NCBI GenBank assembly: GCA_027491235.1
Contig: JAIXWO010000022.1
Span: 590,102-654,101 of the forward strand
DNA length: 64,000 nucleotides
Source of the DNA: Sphingomonadales bacterium
GTDB taxonomy: Bacteria; Pseudomonadota; Alphaproteobacteria; Sphingomonadales; Sphingomonadaceae
Direction: 5' to 3'
Each line of letters opens with the position of its first letter. The stretch's first letter is position 1. The translations under genes and the position numbers were made by a program. The notes under the pieces are model-generated. The model was not told where the DNA came from, searched no databases, and was given only the letters and a program-made list of their open reading frames with translations. Below are positions 56,520 through 64,000 of this stretch, piece by piece.

Positions 56520-57716
56520 ATGAAGATACATCCTCTTGTGACGACAACAGAAGCGCTGGCAGAATTGTGTGCGCGTTGGGCAAAATCGACCTTCATTGCT
56601 GTCGATACCGAATTCATGCGCGAAAACACCTATTGGCCGGACCTCTGCCTCATTCAGGTTGCTGATGAGCATGAGGCGGCGGCTATTGATCCAAAGGCCG
56701 ATGGCCTTAGTCTTGCGCCGCTGCTGGACCTCATGACGAACAATGAGGATGTCTTGAAGGTCGTCCATGCCGGCGGGCAGGATATTGAAATCATCTGTAA
56801 TCTCACCGGCAAGACACCGCACCCGATGTTCGACACCCAGATCGCGGCGATGGCGCTCGGTCAGGGAGAACAAGTCGGTTATTCGAACCTTGTCGATTCT
56901 TGGCTTGGCATTCAGTTGGACAAAGGGGCACGCTTTACCGATTGGGCGCGTCGCCCGCTCGACAAGCGGCAAATCGACTATGCCATTGGCGATGTCACGC
57001 ATCTGGCAGTGATTTTCCCGCAAATGTTGGAAAAGTTGCGCACTACGGGTCGCGGTGTCTGGTTGAATGACGAGATGGAGCGGATTGCCGATCCCTCCAA
57101 CTATGTCGCCGACCCACAAACCATGTGGAAACGCGTGAAGATTGCGACCCGCAAGGCTGAGCCGCTTGGGCGTTTGAAGGCGCTCGCCGCTTGGCGTGAG
57201 ACCGAAGCCCGCAACAAGAACATCCCGCGCGGCCGCATCATGAAGGATGAAACACTTGCGGATTTGGCGATGCACCCGCCCCGCAGTCAGCAAGATCTGG
57301 CCAAGGTCCGTGGGCTGTCCACATCATGGGCCGGGAATGAAATTGGCGGCCGACTTATGGACACATTGGCCGATGCAGCGCCACTCGCTGCTGCAGAAAT
57401 GCCGGCACGCGATGATCGCCGACCGGGTCTGGGTCGTGAAGGTGCGCTTGTTTCAGATTTGTTGAAGCTCCTGCTCAAAATCCGCGCGCGAGATATCGAT
57501 GTCGCCCCGCGGCTCCTTGCGCGAACAGATGAGCTTGATCTGCTGGCAGCAGGCCATCGTCAGGATCTTGCCATTCTAGATGGCTGGCGCTTCGAGCAAT
57601 TTGGCCGCGATGCGCTTGATCTGGTCGAAGGACGGCTGGCGTTTGGCGTGGTTGGCGGAAAGCTCAAAATCACAAAGATTGAAGATGAGCTTGAACCCTC
57701 TGCCGAACCGGCTTGA
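56520..57716 (+). CDS. rnd: ribonuclease D
   Basis: The 398-residue DEDD exonuclease has D29/E31 in '[20 protein letters not shown]', later '[12 protein letters not shown]' and 'YAIGDVTHL', and two C-terminal HRDC-like regions. It trims 3' ends of tRNA precursors. TAGGCGGA lies just before the ATG. It ends 34 bp before the convergent hdaA. Confidence 0.94.
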   Translation: MKIHPLVTTTEALAELCARWAKSTFIAVDTEFMRENTYWPDLCLIQVADEHEAAAIDPKADGLSLAPLLDLMTNNEDVLKVVHAGGQDIEIICNLTGKTPHPMFDTQIAAMALGQGEQVGYSNLVDSWLGIQLDKGARFTDWARRPLDKRQIDYAIGDVTHLAVIFPQMLEKLRTTGRGVWLNDEMERIADPSNYVADPQTMWKRVKIATRKAEPLGRLKALAAWRETEARNKNIPRGRIMKDETLADLAMHPPRSQQDLAKVRGLSTSWAGNEIGGRLMDTLADAAPLAAAEMPARDDRRPGLGREGALVSDLLKLLLKIRARDIDVAPRLLARTDELDLLAAGHRQDLAILDGWRFEQFGRDALDLVEGRLAFGVVGGKLKITKIEDELEPSAEPA

Positions 57717-57750
57717 TCATCCGCGCGGCTTCTTTGGGTAAAGATGTAAA

Positions 57751-58353
57751 TCAGTCGATGAGACCGCGGGCGACCAATGCTTCGCGGGCCAGGGGAATAG
57801 TGAGCCCCCGCTTCTGAGAGAGGGATGCCGCGTCCAGCGCATCGGCGACCAAGAGTAGTGTGAGATAGCTCCGCTCCAGCCGGGACGAGATGTAAGACCC
57901 GACCTCTGGCGGCAAAACAAGACCGCGCTTGGCCAGCATTTTGTCCAGCAGAGCCTCAATCAGCGCGGCATCCGGAGCCTCAATGGTGACCGTCGGGGTC
58001 GCTGCAAGGCGCGACCGCAAATCAGGCAGCTTTATGGACCATGCAGGCGGCGCCTGACTTGCCACGAGTAGAAGCGGAACCCGCGTTTCTTGGGCCAGAT
58101 TCCATGCGTGAAACAGGTCTGCCTCTGGCTTGTTCTCGGCATCGTCCAATATTGTCCCGCCAGAACGCGCGGCAAAGATGCGTGCGAGCAAACTGCGCCC
58201 GCTTTTCCTTGGCCCCACCAGCAACCCCGCGCGCACTGGCCATCCACCCCATCGGTCAAGATGGCGGACCGCCGCTTCATTGGCAGGCGTCACGATAAAA
58301 TCGCTTTGGTCCTCGTGTGCGGGCCAATCGAATGGCAGGCCAATCTGGGTCAT
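57751..58353 (-). CDS. hdaA: DnaA-regulatory AAA protein HdaA
   Basis: The 200-residue protein equals the DnaA ATPase domain without the DNA-binding part. The N-terminus holds QIGLPF (residues 3-8), which fits a beta-clamp binding motif. The Walker A region is 'GPRKSGRS' (47-54), where the usual Lys before Ser is Arg. HdaA with the clamp converts ATP-DnaA to ADP-DnaA and prevents re-initiation. It sits near purM and purN, as in other alphaproteobacteria. Confidence 0.85.
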   Translation of the reverse strand: MTQIGLPFDWPAHEDQSDFIVTPANEAAVRHLDRWGGWPVRAGLLVGPRKSGRSLLARIFAARSGGTILDDAENKPEADLFHAWNLAQETRVPLLLVASQAPPAWSIKLPDLRSRLAATPTVTIEAPDAALIEALLDKMLAKRGLVLPPEVGSYISSRLERSYLTLLLVADALDAASLSQKRGLTIPLAREALVARGLID

Positions 58354-58370
58354 CTGAATGGGCTGCGTGA

Positions 58371-59606
58371 CTATCGCCGTATCCGGATCGTATCCCCGGA
58401 AACCGAGACCCGGTAACCGCGCGCGGCAAGGCCGAGGCGCAGCATGTCTACATCGCCGTCAAACGCGACGCGCATCACAGAAACGCCACCCAAGGCTAGG
58501 CTCGACGTCGATGCCGACCGCACGCCCGGCACAGCTTTCACGGCCGACTCAGTTGCTGTGACAGAGGCGACATCCGGGGTTTCAAACTGGATGGAGAAGG
58601 TCTTCGCGGCAGTCGCGACCGCACGTTCCTCCTCAGGGGTTGTCACAGACTGTTCCCCAGCGTCGGCCGTGTCATCAACAACGTCCGCCGCTTCGAGTTC
58701 TTCCTCCTCAACAGGCTGCTCGATCACAAGCGACGTATCAGGTGCAAGCCGACCCGAAGCGAGCGCTTGCGCAAATAGGCCGTCCAGTCGCCTTACCCCC
58801 GCATCCATCAATTTTGGGATGCCAGTGCTTGATTCGACACGCAGCGTGAAATTGCCCAGCGGCTTGGCGTCCGGACCGTAAAAGGCTGAGAAATGGCCCA
58901 GCACAGGGCCGCCGGGGTAGAAACGTTCCAACCGGACCTGCGGAATGATGAGGTCTGCAGCCCCATATTGGTCCAGCAACATCCGCCACCAGCGTCGCCC
59001 GGGCCGTTTCGTCTGAGAAGCCGTCAGCAAGAGCGGATCGGCGCCTCCGCCCGTGGGGCGAACATAGTCGATCACGCTGTCCGCAGTCCTAAAGCGCGCC
59101 CAAGCCTTTTGCCATTCCGTGCGCGTCTCAAAACTTTGCGGCAGGCCGCCGCTATACTGGATGGGGATGACAAGAAGCGGTGCGGACCGGCGCATGTTTC
59201 CGGAAACGCCAAGAATTTCGGACGTGCGGACGCGATCAAACAAGATGCCGAGACGGGCAATATACCGGTTGGGACCAATTTGTTCGTCTTCCACGACAAT
59301 GCCCGACACAATCGAATCAAGGGCGCCATCGCTCAGGCCCGGAGCGCCCGGCCCGTGCGTTTCTTCCCACAATTTTTTCCAGCCGAGCCGCTGCGCCTCG
59401 CGCCAGCCGCGGAGGCGGGCGGCCTCTGCAGTTCTGGCTGCAACATCAACGACAACGCCGTTCACCTCAAAATTGCTTGCGCTGTCGATGGGCGGAACGC
59501 CGCGTTCTCCGCCCTCAAGCTGCGCGTAGACAGCCATACCCATGACGCCCGCAACAAGGGCGGCGGCAAAAGGAAGCAGTCGGAAATGGCGGATCTGGAA
59601 CGTCAC
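58371..59606 (-). CDS. exported protein with C-terminal HMA-like domain, unknown function
   Basis: The GTG at 59606 follows AAAGG by 5 bp, giving 411 residues. An N-terminal hydrophobic segment ('[20 protein letters not shown]') is a signal or anchor. The middle part resembles envelope DUF2066-like proteins, then comes an acidic linker ([13 protein letters not shown]). The last 75 residues have the beta-alpha-beta HMA pattern but no CxxC. It shares a 60-bp divergent gap with purM and lies upstream of hdaA on the same strand. Role unknown. Confidence 0.75.
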   Translation of the reverse strand: MTFQIRHFRLLPFAAALVAGVMGMAVYAQLEGGERGVPPIDSASNFEVNGVVVDVAARTAEAARLRGWREAQRLGWKKLWEETHGPGAPGLSDGALDSIVSGIVVEDEQIGPNRYIARLGILFDRVRTSEILGVSGNMRRSAPLLVIPIQYSGGLPQSFETRTEWQKAWARFRTADSVIDYVRPTGGGADPLLLTASQTKRPGRRWWRMLLDQYGAADLIIPQVRLERFYPGGPVLGHFSAFYGPDAKPLGNFTLRVESSTGIPKLMDAGVRRLDGLFAQALASGRLAPDTSLVIEQPVEEEELEAADVVDDTADAGEQSVTTPEEERAVATAAKTFSIQFETPDVASVTATESAVKAVPGVRSASTSSLALGGVSVMRVAFDGDVDMLRLGLAARGYRVSVSGDTIRIRR

Positions 59607-59666
59607 GCGCGCCTTTTGGCGAGTTGGACGTGGAATTCCAAGAGCGATATCGCTAGCAGCCAACAA

Positions 59667-60773
59667 ATGGACTCTAAGAACGCATCACCCGAACCCTATA
59701 CTTATGCGAAAGCGGGCGTCTCGATCGCCGCTGGAAACGCGCTTGTGCGGGCCATTGCGCCGCTCGCCAAGTCCACGCGCAGGCCCGGTGCCGATGCGGA
59801 TTTGGGCGGTTTTGGCGGCTTCTTTGATTTGAAAGCTGCAGGTTTTACCGACCCATTGCTGGTTGCAGCCAATGACGGTGTCGGAACGAAGCTGAAACTT
59901 GCCATCGATTCGGGCAAACATGATGGCGTTGGCATCGATCTCGTCGCCATGTGCGCAAATGATCTGATCGTGCAGGGTGCAGAGCCGCTCTTTTTCCTCG
60001 ATTATTATGCGAGCGGTAAGCTCGATAATTCTGTCGCCGAGCGCGTGGTGGCCAGCATTGCGGAAGGCTGCAAGCAGGCTGGTTGTGCGCTCATCGGCGG
60101 TGAGACGGCAGAAATGCCAGGCATGTATGCCGAAGGTGACTATGACCTGGCCGGGTTTTGTGTCGGCGCTGTTGAGCGGTCACAGGTTCTGACGGCTGAT
60201 AAGGTTGCGGCGGGCGATGTCATCCTCGGCCTCGCGTCCTCGGGTGTGCATTCCAATGGATTTTCACTGGTGCGTCGTCTGGCGGCGGACAAGGGATGGA
60301 AACTGGACCGCCCGGCCCTGTTTGATCAGGATGTGCTTCTCATCGATGCACTGATGGCGCCAACGCGGATTTACGTAAAGCAACTCCTGCCACTGGTGCG
60401 CGCAGGCACCGTTCATGCAATGGCCCACATCACTGGCGGCGGCTTGCTGGAGAATATCCCTCGCGTCTTGCCGGATGGCCTCCACGCACATGTTGATGCA
60501 GACCTTTGGCCCCAGCCGCGCCTGATGGCGTTCTTGCAGGCGCAAGGAAACATCGAACCCGAAGAGATGGCCCGCACCTTCAACTGCGGCATTGGTATGG
60601 CCGTCGTCGTTGCAGAAGCAGACGCCGAAGCCGCCATTCAGGCGCTTGAGGCGACTGGTGAGGCGGTCTTCCGCATCGGGCATATCGAAGCTGGCGAAAA
60701 GGGATGCACCGTCCGCGGCTCTTTGGAGACGTGGAGCGCAAAGGCAGATTGGTCTGCCACGCACAATGGCTAA
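59667..60773 (+). CDS. purM: phosphoribosylformylglycinamidine cyclo-ligase
   Basis: The ATG at 59667 gives 368 residues; the long frame upstream is a shadow of the neighbouring minus-strand gene. '[15 protein letters not shown]', '[10 protein letters not shown]', '[18 protein letters not shown]' and '[11 protein letters not shown]' are standard PurM motifs. It forms AIR in purine synthesis. The purN start overlaps its last codons. Confidence 0.96.
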   Translation: MDSKNASPEPYTYAKAGVSIAAGNALVRAIAPLAKSTRRPGADADLGGFGGFFDLKAAGFTDPLLVAANDGVGTKLKLAIDSGKHDGVGIDLVAMCANDLIVQGAEPLFFLDYYASGKLDNSVAERVVASIAEGCKQAGCALIGGETAEMPGMYAEGDYDLAGFCVGAVERSQVLTADKVAAGDVILGLASSGVHSNGFSLVRRLAADKGWKLDRPALFDQDVLLIDALMAPTRIYVKQLLPLVRAGTVHAMAHITGGGLLENIPRVLPDGLHAHVDADLWPQPRLMAFLQAQGNIEPEEMARTFNCGIGMAVVVAEADAEAAIQALEATGEAVFRIGHIEAGEKGCTVRGSLETWSAKADWSATHNG

Positions 60774-61719
60774 GGCGCGTATTGCCGTCCTGATTTCGGG
60801 TCGCGGCTCGAACATGGCGGCGCTTGTTTATGCGGCCAAGCAGCCAGACTGCCCTTTCGAAATCATTCTTGTTGCAGCCAACGACCCTGACGCGGCGGGC
60901 CTCGCCTTTGCCGCGGCTGAGAACATTCCAACGTTCGCGCAGAGCCACAAGGGCATGAAGCGGGCGGAGTTTGACGCCATCCTCGATACTGAAATCCGAA
61001 AAGCCAAGGCCGATTATGTTGTGCTCGCTGGATATATGCGCCTCCTCTCCCCTGAATTTGTCGGGAAATGGGAGGGTCGTATGCTCAACATTCACCCATC
61101 TCTCCTCCCCAAGTATAAGGGCCTCGACACGCATGAGCGTGCACTAGAGGCTGGAGATGTGGTTGCAGGGTGCAGTGTGCACCTTGTGACGGCGGAACTG
61201 GATGACGGTCCTGTGCTTGCCCAGACAGAGGTCGCCGTGATGGCAGGCGACACCCCCGACAGCCTTGCCGCCCGCGTGCTGATTGCAGAACACCAGACCT
61301 ATTCCCGCGCGCTTGCGGCCTATGTCACGCGCGAGCTTGATCCGGCATGGATGCTTGAACAGGTGCGGCAGCGGGCCATGGCCCTTCCCGGCGTGGAAGA
61401 GCGGACCTCCCATGGGTCACCGGGGTTTTCCATTATCGGTAGCAAGTTCTTCGCGCTCTTCTCGCAGTACCATCACGGCAGTGAGCGTATCGCGCTATTG
61501 GTGAAAACCAGCGGGCCTGAAGAGCAATCCATGCTGATTGAGCAGGATGATGACCTCTATTATCTGCCGCCTTATTATGGGCCATCGGGTTGGATCGGGA
61601 TTAGGCTGGATTTGGGCCAAACCGATTGGGAACATATCGCTGGTTGGCTGCAAAAGAGCTGGTTGATCTGTGCACCGGCCAAACTGGGCAAATCCTTCGA
61701 CATTGCGGCAGATTTTTAA
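60766..61719 (+). CDS. purN: phosphoribosylglycinamide formyltransferase with fused MmcQ/YjbR-like domain
   Basis: The ATG at 60766 overlaps the end of purM and gives 317 residues. The first about 195 are a normal PurN: '[17 protein letters not shown]', '[16 protein letters not shown]', '[21 protein letters not shown]' with the catalytic Asn-His pair. The last about 110 ('[40 protein letters not shown]...[14 protein letters not shown]') match the MmcQ/YjbR fold. The extra domain's role is unknown. The stop overlaps the convergent LysR stop by 4 bp. Confidence 0.9.
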   Translation: MAKARIAVLISGRGSNMAALVYAAKQPDCPFEIILVAANDPDAAGLAFAAAENIPTFAQSHKGMKRAEFDAILDTEIRKAKADYVVLAGYMRLLSPEFVGKWEGRMLNIHPSLLPKYKGLDTHERALEAGDVVAGCSVHLVTAELDDGPVLAQTEVAVMAGDTPDSLAARVLIAEHQTYSRALAAYVTRELDPAWMLEQVRQRAMALPGVEERTSHGSPGFSIIGSKFFALFSQYHHGSERIALLVKTSGPEEQSMLIEQDDDLYYLPPYYGPSGWIGIRLDLGQTDWEHIAGWLQKSWLICAPAKLGKSFDIAADF

Positions 61720-62516
61720 GCAGAAAGCCCTTCGGACAAAGCTTCGACCAAGGCTTTGACCTTCTTCTGCCGCCACTGCGGTAATGGAGCGACCAGCCAA
61801 TAAGCGAGATCGCCCGGTGCGGCATTGTCCAAGGCGCGCACCCGTCCGGCATCAATGTCCGATTGTGCAAGCAGCATCGGCACGCGCGCGCGGCCAAAAC
61901 CGTTTGCGGCTGCGTCAATAGCCAGCCCCGCGTCCGACACGCGCAAGGTTGACGCATCGTCCGATGCAATTCCCGGCCAACCGATGAGCGTATCACCACC
62001 CCCCTCTGCCGCCGCGACGGTCACCATGGCGCCGTCTGACAGCCGGAGACCCTCATGATTGCCCGGTCCTTCGGCGAGGATCACAGCAAGGTCGAGATTG
62101 GCTTCAGTGAACTCTGGCAGCACATCAGTCGATACAATGGAGAAGCGCGTTTCAGGGTCACTCCGTCCATAAGCCGCGAGGCGTGGGGCAAGCCACTTGG
62201 CCGTAAAGTCACGCGGTGCAGCAATCGTCAGCGCCTTGGACGACTGGCCCGCCTGCATGGCGCGGACCGACTCTTCAAACTGCAGAAAACCGGCCCGCAG
62301 TGCATCGAGCCCATTTTCGGCTTCAGGTGTCAGTTCCAGCCCCTTGGGGGTACGACGGAACAACACGACGCCCATTACGTCTTCCAGCGCCCGGATTTGC
62401 TGACCGACAGCGGCCGGGGTGACGGCAAGCTCATCGGCCGCACGCGTAAAACTTAAGTGCCGGGCCGCTGCATCAAAAACGCGCAGGCCATTCAAGGGCA
62501 GAAGTGTCCGCTTCAT
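61716..62516 (-). CDS. LysR-family transcriptional regulator (GcvA-like)
   Basis: The 266-residue protein opens 'MKRTLLPLNGLRVFDAAARHLSFTRAADELAVTPAAVGQQIRALE', the winged helix of GcvA-type LysR proteins. The effector domain is shorter than the usual 200 residues. It is last in metZ-apaG-lysR, each joined by 4-bp overlaps, so it may govern that operon or be carried along. The ligand is unknown. Confidence 0.9.
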   Translation of the reverse strand: MKRTLLPLNGLRVFDAAARHLSFTRAADELAVTPAAVGQQIRALEDVMGVVLFRRTPKGLELTPEAENGLDALRAGFLQFEESVRAMQAGQSSKALTIAAPRDFTAKWLAPRLAAYGRSDPETRFSIVSTDVLPEFTEANLDLAVILAEGPGNHEGLRLSDGAMVTVAAAEGGGDTLIGWPGIASDDASTLRVSDAGLAIDAAANGFGRARVPMLLAQSDIDAGRVRALDNAAPGDLAYWLVAPLPQWRQKKVKALVEALSEGLSA

Positions 62517-62914
62517 CCGCTCACCACTGGCGCACGAAGTTCAAACCGGGGAATCGCGATGTCAAAGTGCGCGCCGTCCTCGTCGATCATCTGGTAAGAA
62601 CCCACCATCGATCCGGAAGATGTGTTCAGGGGGCATCCGGAGACATAGTCATAAGATCCACCCGGCTTGACGACCGGCTGTTCGCCAACAACGCCTTCGC
62701 CTTCCACCAGATGGACGCTGTTGCGCGCATCGCGGATTTCCCACTTACGGGTGAGCAGTTGGACCGCGACATCGCCATGATTTTCAATGCGAATGTGATA
62801 GGCCCAAAACCAGCGCCCGCCCTGTGGCTGGGACTGTTCCTGCAAATAGTTCACCGACACGCGCACGATGACCGAACGTGTCTCTTCAACATAAGGGAAA
62901 AGCGCGGCGATCAT
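62513..62914 (-). CDS. apaG: ApaG domain protein
   Basis: The 133-residue protein is one ApaG/DUF525 fold: 'VRVSVNYLQEQSQPQGGRWFWAYHIRIENHGDVAVQLLTRKWEI', 'VVGEQPVVKPGGSYDYVSGCPLNTSSGSMVGSYQMI'. In enterobacteria ApaG is linked to Mg2+/Co2+ handling; its chemistry is unclear. It overlaps both metZ and the LysR gene by 4 bp. Confidence 0.95.
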   Translation of the reverse strand: MIAALFPYVEETRSVIVRVSVNYLQEQSQPQGGRWFWAYHIRIENHGDVAVQLLTRKWEIRDARNSVHLVEGEGVVGEQPVVKPGGSYDYVSGCPLNTSSGSMVGSYQMIDEDGAHFDIAIPRFELRAPVVSG

Positions 62915-64000
62915 AGCCCGACGGCGCGTAGCGCCTGATCAATGTCTTCGATCAGGTCCTGCGGGTCTTCCAAGCCAACATTTAGACGCAACATGCCGTC
63001 TTCCACACCCATGGCGACTCGTGCGTCGGGCCCTACGCTGTGGTGCGTTGTGGTCGCCGGGTGCGTCATCAGGGAGCGGGAGTCCCCGATATTGTTCGAA
63101 ATGTCGATCAACTGCAGAGCATTGAGAAGCGCCATCGCCTGCTTGCGATCGTCGACGATGAACGAGAAAATCGGCCCGCAGGCCGACATTTGCGACATCG
63201 CAAGATTGTGCTGCGGATGACTGGCAAGTCCCGGATGGAGAATCGTCTTCACCCGCCCTTCCATGAAAGAGCCGACGAGCATCGCGTTTTCGGACTGACG
63301 ACGGATCCGCAGATCAAGCGTCTCCAATCCTTTCAACACCACCCAAGCGTTGAAGGGCGACAGGTTCGGCCCTGTATTGCGCTGAAAAGGCAGCAGCTTT
63401 TCATTGATGAAGTCATGACTGCCCGCGACGGCACCAGCGAGCACACGCCCCTGCCCGTCCATCATCTTGGTCGCAGAGTAAGCGACGACATCTGCTCCGA
63501 ATTCCAGCGGCCGCTGCAATGCTGATGTCGCAAAGGCATTGTCGACGACAGTCGTGATCCCATGTTCGCGCGCAAGGCCGCAGACATAGGTCATATCCAC
63601 GATATCCATCGTCGGATTGGCTGGCGTCTCGAAGAAGAAAACCTTGGTGTTTGGCTGGATTGCAGCCTTCCACTGGTCGTTATCGCGACTGTCGATGGTG
63701 GTCGTGGTGATACCAAACTTGGGCAGCAGGCTGTCGGTCAGCCAACGGCAGGAGCCAAACGCCGCTCGGGCCGCAACAACATGGTCGCCCTGTTCCAACT
63801 GGCACAAAAGAGCAGCCGTCATGGCGGCCATGCCTGTCGTCTGACACCGCACCGCGTCTGCACCTTCCAGAAGCGCAATCCGCTCTTCCAGCATTTGAAC
63901 AGTCGGGTTTTGCAGGCGGGAATAGGTCATCCCCGGCTCCCCTGCGAAGCGCGCGGCGACCGTTTCGGCATCGTCATAGGTATAGCCGGACGTGAGGAAC
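62911..64000 (-). CDS. metZ: O-succinylhomoserine sulfhydrylase, 5' end beyond window
   Basis: The frame stays open to base 64000; the ATG at 63930 is internal because upstream codons read 'SGYTYDDAETVAARFAGEPG', normal for the family. PLP-binding 'VVAYSATKMMDGQGRV' holds the Schiff-base Lys, and 'YSRLQNPTVQMLEERIALLEGADAV' is typical of Cys/Met metabolism PLP enzymes. It makes homocysteine from O-succinylhomoserine and sulfide. MetZ rather than MetB or MetY is inferred from the apaG neighbour and overall match. Confidence 0.92.
   Translation of the reverse strand, partial: FLTSGYTYDDAETVAARFAGEPGMTYSRLQNPTVQMLEERIALLEGADAVRCQTTGMAAMTAALLCQLEQGDHVVAARAAFGSCRWLTDSLLPKFGITTTTIDSRDNDQWKAAIQPNTKVFFFETPANPTMDIVDMTYVCGLAREHGITTVVDNAFATSALQRPLEFGADVVAYSATKMMDGQGRVLAGAVAGSHDFINEKLLPFQRNTGPNLSPFNAWVVLKGLETLDLRIRRQSENAMLVGSFMEGRVKTILHPGLASHPQHNLAMSQMSACGPIFSFIVDDRKQAMALLNALQLIDISNNIGDSRSLMTHPATTTHHSVGPDARVAMGVEDGMLRLNVGLEDPQDLIEDIDQALRAVGL

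Noticed and set aside
58893..59666. N-terminal extension of purM
   Set aside because: Antisense to the HMA-like gene; PurM from 59667 already has normal length.

Overview
The window comes from an alphaproteobacterium, most likely a member of the Sphingomonadales (inference). The support is a CckA-type hybrid kinase, an HdaA-type DnaA regulator, a GTTC-N7-GTTC LexA box upstream of recA, a complete propionyl-CoA/methylmalonyl-CoA block with a PccR-type regulator, and many short GC-rich intergenic inverted repeats of the kind common in sphingomonads. Genes are dense, mostly GC-rich at third positions, and many are joined by 1-11 bp start/stop overlaps.

Region 1 (1 to about 13.7 kb) is accessory DNA. 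It opens with the 3' end of a RepA-like AAA ATPase, a strong GGT-repeat hairpin, a 'GGYGSGR' protein of the sort found in mobile elements, an XRE repressor and a divergent outer-membrane protein/lipoprotein pair. Next comes a minus-strand type I restriction-modification operon hsdM-hsdS-hsdR that ends in a YgjP-like zinc metallopeptidase. After a 415-bp gap come a large GST-like protein whose promoter contains a perfect palindromic operator, a divergent di-haem cytochrome b / octahaem cytochrome c pair, and an AT-rich orphan secreted protein with its own terminator.

Region 2 (13.8-20.8 kb) is an uncharacterised metabolic cluster. An SDR and a zinc-independent MDR reductase diverge from a four-gene run: D-aminoacylase-like amidohydrolase, class III CoA-transferase, a CrtC/AttH-like protein of unknown function, and an APH-type kinase. 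It reads as a CoA-dependent catabolic or modification route, but no substrate can be assigned.

Region 3 (20.8-31.3 kb) starts with a GIY-YIG nuclease gene bracketed by two REP-like repeat pairs. It continues with propionyl-CoA to succinyl-CoA conversion: pccB, mce, an enoyl-CoA isomerase-like gene, scpA and pccA, all on the minus strand and separated by palindromic repeats. The divergent pccR-type gene lies across TTTGCAAA-like sites that probably form its operator.

Region 4 (31.3-64 kb) is core genome: acs, a DUF2721 protein, gor, pgi, lepB-rnc-era, mntP-cobB, dapB, nth, tRNA-Arg(CCG), alaS, recA with terminator and SOS box, cckA, a DUF2062 protein, smpB-dapA, a lytic transglycosylase followed by greB, ppk2, aspS, rnd, hdaA, an HMA-like exported protein, purM-purN, and metZ-apaG-lysR. 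Notable variants are a PurN fused to an MmcQ/YjbR-like domain and an HdaA whose Walker A lysine is replaced by arginine. Acs and its likely deacetylase CobB are both present, 6.5 kb apart.

All calls come from reading the sequence and recalled family knowledge; no database search was run.
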